Source of the DNA: Pseudomonas synxantha
Lineage (GTDB): Bacteria; Pseudomonadota; Gammaproteobacteria; Pseudomonadales; Pseudomonadaceae
Length of the DNA: 64,000 nucleotides
Direction: 5' to 3'
NCBI RefSeq assembly: GCF_900105675.1
Contig: NZ_LT629786.1
Span: 1,426,001-1,490,000 of the forward strand
Shown here: one piece after another, positions 26,713 through 37,606 of the stretch
How positions within the stretch are numbered: position 1 is the stretch's first letter
How the letters are laid out: each line of letters starts with the position of its first letter
Program-made: the position numbers and the translations under genes
Notes under the pieces: model-generated
Seen by the model: the letters and a program-made list of their open reading frames with translations, nothing else
The model's database searches: none
Told to the model about the DNA's origin: nothing

Positions 26713-27912
26713 ATGGCCACTGCCGACAGCAACAACGCAACTGAACAACCCAAAGACACCAACCCACGTAAACGCAAAGTCATGCTGATCGGCCTGGCGC
26801 TGATCGTCATCCTCGGTGCCCTGGGTGTGTGGGGCTGGTACGAGTTCTACGGGCGCTTCAATGAAAGCACGGACGACGCCTATGTGAACGGCAACGTGGT
26901 GGAAATCACCCCGCTGGTCACCGGCACCGTGGTCAGCATCGGCGCCGACGATGGCGACCTGGTGCACGAAGGTCAGGTGCTGATCAACTTCGACCCCAAC
27001 GATGCTGCCGTCGGCCTGCAAAGTGCCCAGGCCAACCTGGCGCGCACCGTGCGCCAGGTGCGCGGCTTGTACAGCAACGTCGATGGCATGAAAGCCCAGG
27101 TCAATGCACAGAAAGCCGACGTGCAAACTGCCCAGGACAACTACAACCGGCGCAAGACCCTGGCCCAGGGCGGCGCGATCTCCCAGGAAGAACTGTCTCA
27201 CGCCCGCGACAGCCTGACCGCGGCCAAGAACGCCTTGACCAACCTTGAGCAACAACTGAAAACCACCAATGCCCTAGTGGATGACACGGTGATTTCGTCG
27301 CACCCCGACGTGCAAGCTGCCGCCGCGCAATTGCGTCAGGCGTACCTGGCCAATGCGCGCAGCACCTTGATCGCGCCGGTCACCGGCTATGTGGCCAAGC
27401 GCACCGTGCAACTGGGCCAACGCGTGCAGCCGGGTACCGCGCTGATGGCGGTGATCCCGCTGGACCAGCTGTGGATTGATGCCAACTTCAAGGAAACCCA
27501 ACTGCGCGACATGCGTATCGGCCAGCCGGTGGATATCGAGTCGGACATCTACGGCAGCGACGTGAAGTACAGCGGTACCGTCGACAGCCTCGGTGCCGGC
27601 ACCGGCAGTGCATTCGCCCTGTTGCCGGCGCAGAACGCCACTGGTAACTGGATCAAGATCGTGCAACGGGTGCCGGTGCGCATCCATATCAACGCCGAAG
27701 AGTTGGCCAAGCACCCGCTGCGGGTGGGCCTGAGTACCGTGGTGAATGTGGACCTGCACGACCAGAGCGGCCCGGTGCTGGCGCAACAGGCGCCGCAAAA
27801 GGCGTCGTTCACCACCAACGTGTATGAGCGCCAGTTGGCCGAGGCCGATGCCATGATCAATCAGTTGATCCATGACAACAGCGTCGCCGCTCCCAAGGCT
27901 GCGCAACGCTGA
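26713..27912 (+). CDS. emrA: EmrA-type periplasmic adaptor (HlyD family)
   Basis: A 399-residue membrane-fusion protein with one N-terminal membrane helix (about residues 28-50: MLIGLALIVILGALGVWGW). The motif STDDAYVNGN near 60 and the lipoyl half-motifs (VTGTVVSIGADDGDLVHEGQVL and ARSTLIAPVTGYVAKRTVQLGQ) are typical of EmrA. A coiled-coil hairpin lies between them at about 95-205. It links the EmrB transporter to the outer-membrane lipoprotein. It overlaps emrB by one base (TGATG). Confidence 0.92.
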   Translation: MATADSNNATEQPKDTNPRKRKVMLIGLALIVILGALGVWGWYEFYGRFNESTDDAYVNGNVVEITPLVTGTVVSIGADDGDLVHEGQVLINFDPNDAAVGLQSAQANLARTVRQVRGLYSNVDGMKAQVNAQKADVQTAQDNYNRRKTLAQGGAISQEELSHARDSLTAAKNALTNLEQQLKTTNALVDDTVISSHPDVQAAAAQLRQAYLANARSTLIAPVTGYVAKRTVQLGQRVQPGTALMAVIPLDQLWIDANFKETQLRDMRIGQPVDIESDIYGSDVKYSGTVDSLGAGTGSAFALLPAQNATGNWIKIVQRVPVRIHINAEELAKHPLRVGLSTVVNVDLHDQSGPVLAQQAPQKASFTTNVYERQLAEADAMINQLIHDNSVAAPKAAQR

Positions 27913-29441
27913 TGAGCAATAACGCCTCATTCACGCCACCCAGCCTGTTGATGGCCACTATTGGCCTGTCGCTGGCGACCTTCATGCAGGTGCTCGACAC
28001 CACCATCGCCAACGTGGCATTGCCGACCATTTCCGGCAACCTGGGCGTGAGTTCGGAGCAGGGCACCTGGGTCATTACTTCGTTCGCGGTGAGCAATGCC
28101 ATTGCCTTGCCGCTCACCGGCTGGTTGAGCCGACGCTTCGGCGAGGTGAAGCTGTTCCTGTGGGCGACCATCCTGTTTGTGCTGGCGTCGTTCCTCTGCG
28201 GCATCTCCACCTCGATGCCCGAGTTGATTGGCTTTCGGGTGCTGCAAGGCTTGGTCGCCGGGCCGTTGTACCCGATGACGCAGACGCTGTTGATCGCGGT
28301 CTACCCGCCCGCCAAGCGCGGCATGGCCCTGGCGTTATTGGCGATGGTCACGGTGGTGGCGCCGATTGCCGGGCCGATCCTCGGCGGCTGGATCACCGAC
28401 AGCTACAGCTGGCCGTGGATCTTCTTTATCAACGTGCCCATCGGTATCTTTGCGGTGATGGTGGTGCGTGCGCAGCTGAAAAAGCGCCCGGTGGTCACCA
28501 GCTATCAGCCGATGGACTACGTTGGGCTGCTGAGCCTGATTGTCGGGGTCGGCGCCTTGCAGATTATCCTCGACAAGGGCAACGACCTGGACTGGTTCGA
28601 ATCCAACTTCATCATCATCGGTGCGGTGATCTCGGTGATTGCCCTGGCGGTGTTTGTCATCTGGGAAATGACCGACAAGCACCCGGTGGTCAACCTGCGG
28701 CTGTTCGCGCACCGTAACTTCCGCATTGGCACCATCGTGTTGATCCTCGGCTACGCGGGCTTTTTCGGTATCAACCTGATCCTGCCGCAGTGGCTGCAGA
28801 CCCAGATGGGCTACACCGCCACCTGGGCCGGGCTGGCGGTGGCACCGATCGGTATCCTGCCGGTGCTGATGTCGCCGTTCGTAGGCAAGTACGCGCACAA
28901 GTTCGACCTGCGCCTGCTGGCGGGCCTGGCATTCTTGGCGATTGGCTTGAGCTGCTTCATGCGCGCAGGCTTCACCAACGAAGTGGACTTCACCCACATC
29001 GCCCTGGTGCAGCTGTTCATGGGCATTGGCGTGGCGCTGTTCTTCATGCCGACCCTGAGCATCCTGATGTCCGACCTGCCGCCGCACCAGATTGCCGACG
29101 GCGCCGGGCTGGCGACTTTCCTGCGTACCTTGGGCGGCAGCTTCGCGGCCTCGCTGACCACCTGGATCTGGATCCGCCGCGCCGACCAGCACCATGCCTA
29201 CATGAGCGAGAGCATGACCCCCTACGACTCGGCGACCCGTGATGCCATCCAGGCGCTCGGTGGAGCAGGGCAGAAGGCTTACGCGCAACTGGACCAGGTC
29301 CTCACCAGCCAGGCGTACATGATGTCCACCGTGGATTACTTCACGTTGCTGGGGTGGATGTTCATGGGCTTGATGTTGCTGGTGTGGCTGGCCAAACCAC
29401 CGTTTACGGCGAAGGCAGGGCCAGCAGCCTCGGGCCACTGA
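27912..29441 (+). CDS. emrB: EmrB-type multidrug transporter (MFS, DHA2, 14 TM)
   Basis: A 509-residue proton-driven exporter of the DHA2 family. Diagnostic motifs: FMQVLDTTIANVALPTI near residue 20 (motif D1), the loop GWLSRRFGEVK near 70 (motif A), and a motif C-like GPILGGWITDSYSWPWIFFINVPIG near 155. About 14 hydrophobic helices can be counted. It completes a MarR-OMF-EmrA-EmrB tripartite system expelling hydrophobic drugs or plant phenolics. It is the last gene of the operon, followed by a REPIN. Confidence 0.93.
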   Translation: MSNNASFTPPSLLMATIGLSLATFMQVLDTTIANVALPTISGNLGVSSEQGTWVITSFAVSNAIALPLTGWLSRRFGEVKLFLWATILFVLASFLCGISTSMPELIGFRVLQGLVAGPLYPMTQTLLIAVYPPAKRGMALALLAMVTVVAPIAGPILGGWITDSYSWPWIFFINVPIGIFAVMVVRAQLKKRPVVTSYQPMDYVGLLSLIVGVGALQIILDKGNDLDWFESNFIIIGAVISVIALAVFVIWEMTDKHPVVNLRLFAHRNFRIGTIVLILGYAGFFGINLILPQWLQTQMGYTATWAGLAVAPIGILPVLMSPFVGKYAHKFDLRLLAGLAFLAIGLSCFMRAGFTNEVDFTHIALVQLFMGIGVALFFMPTLSILMSDLPPHQIADGAGLATFLRTLGGSFAASLTTWIWIRRADQHHAYMSESMTPYDSATRDAIQALGGAGQKAYAQLDQVLTSQAYMMSTVDYFTLLGWMFMGLMLLVWLAKPPFTAKAGPAASGH

Positions 29442-29463
29442 TAGCCAAGGCTGAAATGCAATC

Positions 29464-29560
29464 AAACTGTGGGAGGGGGCTTGCTCCCGATGGCGGAGGG
29501 TCAGTCAACACATCTGATACTGACCCACCGCCATCGGGAGCAAGCCCCCTCCCACAGTTT
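29464..29560. repeat. REPIN (paired REP palindromes)
   Basis: Left arm AAACTGTGGGAGGGGGCTTG and right arm CAAGCCCCCTCCCACAGTTT are inverted around about 55 bp, in the convergent gap between emrB and lpxH. Confidence 0.92.
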
Positions 29561-29595
29561 AATCTCTGTTCACATTGAGCAGTGGTGTTTGAGAA

Positions 29596-30345
29596 TCAGG
29601 CGCCAGGCAAGGCCAACTGCGGGTTGACGAAGTCAAACGCCGCCAGTTGAAATCCTTGCTCATCCACCTGCAACGCCCAGCCCTGTTTGTCCCAGTCCCC
29701 CAGCACAATACGCTTGGCCGCCTGGTCGCCAATCTGCAACTTGTGGATCGCCGGGCGGTGGGTGTGGCCGTGGACCAGGGTGTGCACGCCGAACTGCTGC
29801 ATCACCCGCGGCACTTCTTCGGGGGTGACATCGACAATATCGTTGGCCTTCATGCGCACTTGGGCAGAGCTTTCACTGCGCAGCTTGCGCGCCAGCCTGT
29901 GGCGTGTGCCCAAAGGCAGGTGACGCAGGATAAACAACACAATCGGGTTACGCAGGATGCGCCGCAGCTTCATATAGCCAAGGTCGCGGGTGCAGAGGCT
30001 GTCGCCGTGCATCAGCAGCACAGGCTCGCCATACAATTGCACGACACTCGGGTCCTTGAGCAAGGTGGCGCCTGCCGCTTTGCAGAACGCCTTGCCGATC
30101 AGGAAATCGCGGTTGCCATGCATGATGAAAATCGGGGTGCCGCTGTCGCTCAGTTCACGCAACGCCGCACAGATGGAACGCTGGAAGGGGGTCATGCCAT
30201 CGTCGCCAATCCAGGCTTCAAAGAAGTCCCCCAGAATGTACAACGCCTGGGCGCCACGGGCGCGGCCGTGGAGCAGATCCAGAAACGCCCGGGTAATATC
30301 CGGGCGTTCCTCTTCCAGATGCAAGTCTGAAATCAGCAATATCAC
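29596..30345 (-). CDS. lpxH: UDP-2,3-diacylglucosamine diphosphatase
   Basis: A 249-residue metallophosphoesterase of lipid A synthesis that hydrolyses UDP-2,3-diacylglucosamine to lipid X and UMP at the inner membrane. All five metal-binding motifs are present: [11 protein letters not shown] near 6, [11 protein letters not shown] near 40, HGNRDF near 78, [11 protein letters not shown] near 110, and VHGHTHRP near 193. Its start overlaps the end of ppiB by 4 bp. Confidence 0.95.
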   Translation of the reverse strand: MILLISDLHLEEERPDITRAFLDLLHGRARGAQALYILGDFFEAWIGDDGMTPFQRSICAALRELSDSGTPIFIMHGNRDFLIGKAFCKAAGATLLKDPSVVQLYGEPVLLMHGDSLCTRDLGYMKLRRILRNPIVLFILRHLPLGTRHRLARKLRSESSAQVRMKANDIVDVTPEEVPRVMQQFGVHTLVHGHTHRPAIHKLQIGDQAAKRIVLGDWDKQGWALQVDEQGFQLAAFDFVNPQLALPGA

Positions 30346-30848
30346 GCTTCGATGATCTCGGCTTTCTCGATGATCACGTCTTCTGCTGGAACGTCCTGGT
30401 GACCGGCCTTGGACGTGGTGGACACGCCTTTGATCTTGTCGACAACGTCAGTACCTGCGGTGACTTTACCGAATACGGCATAACCCCAGCCCTGCACATT
30501 CTTGCCGCTGTGGTTGAGGAAGTTGTTGTCGGCGACGTTGATGAAGAACTGCGCGGAGGCCGAATGCGGCTCCATGGTACGCGCCATGGCGACGGTGTAC
30601 TTGTCGTTGGAAAGGCCGTTGTCCGCTTCGTTCTGGATGCTTGGGCGCTTGTCTTTCTTTTCTTTCATGCCAGGCTCGAAACCGCCGCCCTGGATCATGA
30701 AGTTACCGATGACACGGTGAAAAACGGTGTTTTCGTAGTGGCCGGCTTTCACGTATTCGATGAAGTTGGCGACGGTGATCGGCGCTTTCTCGGTGTTCAG
30801 CTCGATGACGATGTCACCGTGGTTGGTGGTCAGTTTGACTTGAGTCAT
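30342..30848 (-). CDS. ppiB: Peptidyl-prolyl cis-trans isomerase B (cyclophilin)
   Basis: A 168-residue cytoplasmic cyclophilin without signal peptide. The active-site motifs are [13 protein letters not shown] near residue 43 (catalytic Arg) and the [13 protein letters not shown] segment near 100. The ATG at 30848 is preferred over the GTG at 30854. It is transcribed with lpxH and is divergent from glnS, an arrangement conserved in pseudomonads. Confidence 0.93.
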   Translation of the reverse strand: MTQVKLTTNHGDIVIELNTEKAPITVANFIEYVKAGHYENTVFHRVIGNFMIQGGGFEPGMKEKKDKRPSIQNEADNGLSNDKYTVAMARTMEPHSASAQFFINVADNNFLNHSGKNVQGWGYAVFGKVTAGTDVVDKIKGVSTTSKAGHQDVPAEDVIIEKAEIIEA

Positions 30849-31109
30849 GTTCACTACTCTTTTCAGGGAATTCGTGGGTTTGGACGCCTGGGCGCCACGA
30901 CCGGTTTGGCGAAACTTGGGCCAAGACGCGCAGTTTAGCGTGCCTTGCAGGAATTTCGAGGTGGTTTTTTACCGCGCTTGTCATTAAAGCAGCAATTAAA
31001 GCAGCAGTTTTCGACCGCGCTCTGTCAGGTGGTTGACAGCTTCGGCTATGATAAGCCCTTTGTTTTATCTGGCCTGACCCGGCCACGAACCTGTCTGTTC
31101 AAGGATCCT

Positions 31110-32810
<1,701 letters not shown>

Positions 32811-32831
32811 TTAAGTCTTAAGGGAAACATC

Positions 32832-34214
32832 GTGCTAACGATCTACAACACGCTCAGCAAGACCAAAGAAGTCTTCAAGCCCCTGGATGGCAACAAGGTG
32901 CGCATGTACGTGTGCGGCATGACCGTGTACGACTACTGCCACATCGGCCACGGCCGCAGCATGGTGGCCTTCGACCTGGTGACCCGCTGGTTGCGTTTCA
33001 GCGGCTATGACTTGACCTATGTGCGCAACATCACCGACATCGACGACAAGATCATCAACCGCGCCAACGAAAACGGCGAGGCGTTCGACGCGCTGACCGA
33101 GCGCATGATCGCCGCCATGCACGAGGACGAGGCGCGCCTCAACATCCTCAAGCCCGACATGGAGCCGCGTGCCACGGACCATATCCCCGGCATGCACGCG
33201 ATGATCCAGACCTTGATCGACAAGGGCTACGCCTACGCCCCAGGCAATGGCGACGTGTACTACCGCGTCGCCAAGTTCATGGGCTACGGTAAGCTGTCGC
33301 GCAAGAAGATCGAAGACCTGCGCATCGGCGCGCGCATCGAAGTCGACGAAGCCAAGCAGGATCCGCTCGATTTCGTGCTGTGGAAAGCCACCAAGCCGGG
33401 CGAGCCAAGCTGGGAGTCGCCTTGGGGTGCCGGGCGTCCGGGCTGGCACATCGAGTGCTCGGTGATGTCCACCTGCTGCCTGGGCGAGACCTTCGACATT
33501 CATGGCGGCGGCAGCGACCTGGAGTTCCCGCACCACGAAAACGAAATCGCCCAGAGCGAAGCCGCCACCGGCAAAACCTACGCCAACGCCTGGATGCACT
33601 GTGGCATGATCCGCATCAATGGCGAGAAGATGTCCAAGTCCTTGAACAACTTCTTCACCATCCGCGACGTGCTGGAAAAGTACCACCCGGAAGTGGTGCG
33701 TTACCTGCTGGTGTCCAGCCACTACCGCAGCGCCATCAACTACTCGGAAGACAACCTCAAGGACGCCAAGGGCGCCCTGGAGCGTTTCTACCACGCATTG
33801 AAAGGCTTACCTTGCGTGGATCCGGCCGGCGGCGAGGCGTTCGTGGCGCGCTTCACCGAAGTCATGAACGACGACTTCGGCACGCCGGAAGCCTGCGCGG
33901 TGCTGTTCGAGATGGTGCGTGAGATCAACCGCTTGCGTGAGACTGATCTCGACGCAGCGGCGGGCCTGGCGGCGCGCCTGAAAGAACTGGCGAGCGTGCT
34001 GGGTGTGTTGCAAATGGAAGCCGATGACTTCCTGCAAGCCGGTGCTGAAGGGCGTGTGGATGCGGCGCAAGTGGATGCGCTGATTCAGGCACGTTTGGCT
34101 GCTCGGGCTGGTAAAGACTGGGCGGAATCCGACCGTATCCGTGACCAACTGACCGCGATGGGTGTGGTGTTGGAAGACGGGAAGGGTGGGACGACGTGGC
34201 GGTTGGCTGACTGA
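32832..34214 (+). CDS. cysS: Cysteinyl-tRNA synthetase
   Basis: A 460-residue class Ia synthetase starting with GTG ([13 protein letters not shown]), supported by alignment to the family N-terminus and AAGGGAAAC upstream. Motifs: [17 protein letters not shown] near 27 with the zinc Cys and HIGH sequence, [11 protein letters not shown] near 208, [12 protein letters not shown] near 232 with further zinc ligands, and [10 protein letters not shown] near 266. A strong intrinsic terminator follows. Confidence 0.96.
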   Translation: MLTIYNTLSKTKEVFKPLDGNKVRMYVCGMTVYDYCHIGHGRSMVAFDLVTRWLRFSGYDLTYVRNITDIDDKIINRANENGEAFDALTERMIAAMHEDEARLNILKPDMEPRATDHIPGMHAMIQTLIDKGYAYAPGNGDVYYRVAKFMGYGKLSRKKIEDLRIGARIEVDEAKQDPLDFVLWKATKPGEPSWESPWGAGRPGWHIECSVMSTCCLGETFDIHGGGSDLEFPHHENEIAQSEAATGKTYANAWMHCGMIRINGEKMSKSLNNFFTIRDVLEKYHPEVVRYLLVSSHYRSAINYSEDNLKDAKGALERFYHALKGLPCVDPAGGEAFVARFTEVMNDDFGTPEACAVLFEMVREINRLRETDLDAAAGLAARLKELASVLGVLQMEADDFLQAGAEGRVDAAQVDALIQARLAARAGKDWAESDRIRDQLTAMGVVLEDGKGGTTWRLAD

Positions 34215-34237
34215 CCGTTGAAAGCTGCATGCTGAAT

Positions 34238-34270
34238 AAAAAACGCCCCGACTGGTTCGGGGCGTTTTTT
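34238..34270 (+). terminator. Intrinsic terminator after cysS
   Basis: The stem AACGCCCCGA/TTCGGGGCGTT with a CTGG loop is followed by a run of T. The matching A-run upstream makes it usable for the opposite strand too, where the YwqK-like gene ends at 34326. It marks the boundary between the housekeeping cluster and the accessory region. Confidence 0.92.
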
Positions 34271-34325
34271 GCATATTGCTAAGTTTTTCGAATTAAACCT
34301 CTATTCGTGTCCAAGACCTGCATAG

Positions 34326-35687
34326 TCAGAGCGGAGGTCTCACCGAACACGGCTCTGAAATTTTTCCTGCTTGGTATTGGCAGTCTTCTATCAACGTCCC
34401 GTCTCGGCCCCACTGCCGTGATTGTCCGTTTCTCTCGCCGTGTGCGTATTCGGTAGAATAAAGTTGAGTTCCATCCTCAGACCAACCTTGCATCTTTCCA
34501 TGAAGTTTTCCATCTTTATAGATTGAGTGCTTTCTTTTTTGTCCGTTGTCATACCATTCTATGTCGTCGCCTTGGCGGTTATGATTTTCGTCTTGTTCCC
34601 ATTGACTGACTTTTATGCCGTCAATGTTCCATTCGTGGCTTATTCTAATGCGCTGATTTTTATAGAGTGTTTGTGATTCGGTCTCGCCGTTTGCGAAATA
34701 TTTGACGTCCCAGCCATCCAACTGCCCACGGTCATAATCTTGTATATTTTTTAGTGTGCCGTCTTCATAGTAATAATTTGATATTCCTGAGCGACTGCCG
34801 TCTAAGTACTTTTCCATGGATTCAGGATTTCCGTTAGCGTACAGTTTGACTCTTGGGCCATTTAGCACTCCATTTACATAATGCTCACGGATCTTGATTT
34901 TTCCTGTCAGGTCGTAAGTTATGTACTCGCCGTCAGTGATAATTCCGTTATTGTAATTTATGGATTTTTCAATTTTTCCGTTTTTGTGGCGAACAATGCT
35001 TTTTCCTTCACGTTGCCCCTGCGCACTCATTTCAATAGAACTCGAAACCATGCCGTTGCTATGAAAGGTGCGGAATTTATGGATGAATTTGCTCGCAGCA
35101 TAGTCTTCATTGTCGACGAATCCATCGGCCGCAATCTTCTTAGTTTTTTTATCGTAGATATATACTTTCCAGGCTTTTAGTTTTTGGTCATAAGTTTGGG
35201 GTTGCTCTATGAAAAAAAGACTGCGCGCAGCTGGAACGGGTCGGTAATTCTTGTCTAGGTACATTTTTCCATCAATTAGCACATCTGTGAGTGATCTGCA
35301 TATTTCACCCGTGCAGGTAGCGAATTTGGTTGCCATCGGTATTTTTCGATCACAATCGTGATGTGTGATAAATAGTGCGGCTCCATCATCAGCGTATTTT
35401 TTGATTTTCTTAACTTCTGCTAGGAAATTTTCGACAGGAACGCCGATGGAGTCCGGTGTGATATGCAGTTTAGAAGTGCCACAACTGTGTTCTGTCGAAA
35501 GCGTCAGACGAACTGCCGCCATGAGCTTTACGCCGAAAGAGTCCGTGGTTTCTGTATCCATGTCGAGATAGGTTGCATTCATTTTTATATTTAGGATTGT
35601 CGATAAGTGAGTCTGTTCGGCTTGAGCGTATATTGCATTCGAGATGAGTGCTAGTGTCACTAAGAATTTCTTATATTCGAATTGCAT
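34326..35687 (-). CDS. Exported YwqK/MORN-like repeat protein
   Basis: A 453-residue protein with a signal peptide (about residues 1-22, ending AQA). The first 200 residues are not recognised. From about residue 215 onward there are about nine tandem repeats of the YwqK/MORN type (FHSNGMVSSSIEM, KLYANGNPESMEKYLDG, YYYEDGTLKNIQDYDRGQLDG, EWYDNGQKRKHSIYKDGKLHG). Such proteins are often labelled YwqK-family antitoxins, but no toxin partner is present. Base composition is much richer in A+T than the flanking genes, which suggests horizontal acquisition. Function unknown. Confidence 0.7.
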   Translation of the reverse strand: MQFEYKKFLVTLALISNAIYAQAEQTHLSTILNIKMNATYLDMDTETTDSFGVKLMAAVRLTLSTEHSCGTSKLHITPDSIGVPVENFLAEVKKIKKYADDGAALFITHHDCDRKIPMATKFATCTGEICRSLTDVLIDGKMYLDKNYRPVPAARSLFFIEQPQTYDQKLKAWKVYIYDKKTKKIAADGFVDNEDYAASKFIHKFRTFHSNGMVSSSIEMSAQGQREGKSIVRHKNGKIEKSINYNNGIITDGEYITYDLTGKIKIREHYVNGVLNGPRVKLYANGNPESMEKYLDGSRSGISNYYYEDGTLKNIQDYDRGQLDGWDVKYFANGETESQTLYKNQRIRISHEWNIDGIKVSQWEQDENHNRQGDDIEWYDNGQKRKHSIYKDGKLHGKMQGWSEDGTQLYSTEYAHGERNGQSRQWGRDGTLIEDCQYQAGKISEPCSVRPPL

Positions 35688-36133
35688 CCCGATTGTCCAT
35701 TAATTGACTTGTATAGAGAGGGTAAAGTTTTGGGTGGCGGCTGTGCGTGAATTCGATTTACGTTTGAGTGGAAGGTGTGCCCGCTAGAAACGCTCAATGG
35801 AGTATCGGGCACCAAAGAGAAGACTATGGGTCAATCGTTGACTACAAAGAAGAGAGGGTTTCTGGCGCGGACGTAGGATGTTTCTTTGGAAAATATGTCA
35901 CGGTGCTTTACGTTGTTCGTGCTTGCGGGTGTTCAATAGCTGACGGTAAAAGGGGGGGCTACTTGTACCAACATAGCGGCATCCCTCATCACTTCTACCT
36001 TTGAACACCGTTCAATTTAGGGCTGCTTCTTTAGGTGGACACTGTGCGTCTAGAGTTTAACCGAGCTGCGAAACCCGGTCGCTGAATTGCAGCGACCGCC
36101 AAAGATTAGGCGGCCATTTTCTGAGCGGCAACC
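35688..36133. other. AT-richer intergenic stretch with no supported gene
   Basis: About 446 bp between the YwqK-like and peptidase genes. It contains a plus-strand open frame of 78 codons (35768-36004) lacking recognisable similarity, a convincing ribosome site or a good start, so it is not called. The only structure seen is the hairpin at 36076-36098. The composition matches the foreign-looking YwqK-like gene. Confidence 0.5.
36076..36098 (-). terminator. Hairpin downstream of the S51-like peptidase gene
   Basis: CGGTCGCTG and CAGCGACCG pair over 9 bp around AATTG. On the minus strand it lies 36 bp after the peptidase stop, but only a short T stretch follows, so it may be a weak or factor-assisted terminator. 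Confidence 0.5.
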
Positions 36134-36829
36134 CTAAAGAGCTGTAGGGCGTTTCCTTGCAATGGGCTCCGAAGTGCTGCTGAGTTTATATGCACTACCA
36201 GTCGTGTAGTTATGAACAGTCGCGTGGTATTCACCGTTCTTGAAATGCAGGGCAACGCCATCATCCAGCGCGTAGGCGGGGTGTATGTTTTTAAGTCGAA
36301 CCAGTTTAACAAACGAAGATTCTCTCCCCGCCTCTGAGCTGAAGTGCGGGCACAGCGCGCCAGGGAGAAAACCCAGCCCGTCGACCAGCGCATATACGCC
36401 GCCTGAGTCGGAATGCCCATGGTCGAACCAGCAGATGGCGCCGGCACTGACGCCGCAAAGCACTTTGCCGTGTTCCTGGGCTTGCTTCAAAAGGGCGGCC
36501 ACGTCAAATTCACGCCAGATGGCCAGCAAGGCTCGGGTGTTGCCGCCGGCCACGTAGATGATGTCAGCCTGTTCAAACAGCGCGGCAACATGACCCGGGG
36601 CTGGAAAAGGCGGAATGAAAAACGTCAATGGCACAACGGTGCAGCCGGCGCTTTGGTATTTGAGCGTGAAGTCGGCAATCTTCGCACGATCATCGCCACT
36701 GGCGGTGGAGATATAGAGCACCGTGGGCTGGGTTTTGCCCGACAAAGCGACGATATGTTCGTCGATGCGGGTCATGCGCGTCATGTCTTCGCTGGACTCG
36801 CCGCCGATGACCATGATGTTTTTATCCAT
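36134..36829 (-). CDS. Peptidase E-like (S51 family) protein
   Basis: A 231-residue class-I-amidotransferase-fold protein of the S51/cyanophycinase/dipeptidase E group. The nucleophile elbow GVSAGAICW lies near residue 130 (Ser nucleophile), preceded by DIIYVAGGNTRALL near 95. The ATG at 36829 (MDKNIMVIGG) was chosen because AGGAGTTCACC precedes it. The usual role is hydrolysis of Asp-X dipeptides or related peptides in the cytoplasm; the exact substrate is unknown. It is divergent from the HIT gene. Confidence 0.8.
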   Translation of the reverse strand: MDKNIMVIGGESSEDMTRMTRIDEHIVALSGKTQPTVLYISTASGDDRAKIADFTLKYQSAGCTVVPLTFFIPPFPAPGHVAALFEQADIIYVAGGNTRALLAIWREFDVAALLKQAQEHGKVLCGVSAGAICWFDHGHSDSGGVYALVDGLGFLPGALCPHFSSEAGRESSFVKLVRLKNIHPAYALDDGVALHFKNGEYHATVHNYTTGSAYKLSSTSEPIARKRPTAL

Positions 36830-36970
36830 GGTGAACTCCTGTCTCAGCACAGCGGGCATACCCAGGTCTTAGGACATTTCCCAAAATGCCCGTAGGGTTT
36901 GACGCTCATTCCATCCTAGCTTTAGATGGTTGCCACGACCAAACCCAAGACGAAACTGGCGGTGATTCAA

Positions 36971-37441
36971 ATGGATTGTATTTTCTGCAGCATTGTCCGC
37001 AAAACCTCCCCGGCCCATATCCTGTGGGAGGATGACCAATATATGGCGTTCCTGTCGATCTTCCCCAACACACCGGGTTTCAGCGTGGTGATTCCCAAGC
37101 AGCATTACGGCAGCTATGCGTTTGCGCAGTCGGATGAAGTGTTGGCAGGGCTCGCGGTCGCAGCAAAGAAAACCGCACAGCAGATCGACCGCGCATTTCC
37201 TGATGTGGCGCGTACGGGGATGATCCTGGAAGGGTATGGGGTGGATCACCTGCATGCGAAGTTGTTTCCCATGCATGGAACGGGTCAGGACAGTGCGTTC
37301 AAGCCGTTGAGCTCAAAGGTTGATAAGTTTTTCGAGATGTATGAAGGCTATATTTCATCGCATGATTCTGTGCGGGCGGATGATAAAGCGCTGTCAGCGT
37401 TGGCGACGCACATCAGGACGTTCAAAAGCCCTCAGCCTTAG
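36971..37441 (+). CDS. HIT-family nucleotide-binding protein
   Basis: A 156-residue histidine-triad protein. An N-terminal zinc-type motif (MDCIFCSIVRK) and the triad region GVDHLHAKLFPMH near residue 95 identify it as an Hint/HIT-like nucleotide hydrolase or transferase, although the last position of the usual HxHxH is Leu. The start at 36971 is chosen because relatives begin with MDCIFC; an in-frame ATG at 36926 would add 15 residues and has no better ribosome site. Confidence 0.8.
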   Translation: MDCIFCSIVRKTSPAHILWEDDQYMAFLSIFPNTPGFSVVIPKQHYGSYAFAQSDEVLAGLAVAAKKTAQQIDRAFPDVARTGMILEGYGVDHLHAKLFPMHGTGQDSAFKPLSSKVDKFFEMYEGYISSHDSVRADDKALSALATHIRTFKSPQP

Positions 37442-37477
37442 ACGCTTCACGAAAAATACTGGCGTTTCATTGCTTTT

Positions 37478-37497
37478 TTTCGTTTCAAGTAACGAAA
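37478..37497. promoter_or_regulatory. Inverted repeat before the acyltransferase/dehydrogenase pair
   Basis: TTTCGTT and AACGAAA pair perfectly around TCAAGT, 37 bp after the HIT stop and 110 bp before the acyltransferase start. It could be an operator of the downstream pair or a hairpin closing the HIT transcript; T-runs lie only upstream of it. Confidence 0.4.
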
Positions 37498-37606
37498 CCG
37501 CTAAAGTCAGTGGCCTTTCAGAGTTCCCCTACAGAGCACTTCTAAAAAGTCGGGTAGGTTTTATCTGCTGCTCGGCTTTTCGAATTGCTGTTAAAAGGGG
37601 ATATGC

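Noticed and set aside
34273..34325. tRNA genes expected by some Pseudomonas maps after cysS
   Set aside because: No cloverleaf-forming sequence or conserved T-loop (GGTTCGANTCC) seen in this gap or in the island.
35768..36004. A 78-codon plus-strand frame in the AT-richer gap
   Set aside because: No recognisable similarity, weak start and no ribosome site; could be real but cannot be supported.
36010..36060. Possible insertion-sequence end near GGTGGACACTGTGCG
   Set aside because: Only a faint resemblance to an IS terminal sequence; no matching inverted repeat, target duplication or transposase remnant found.
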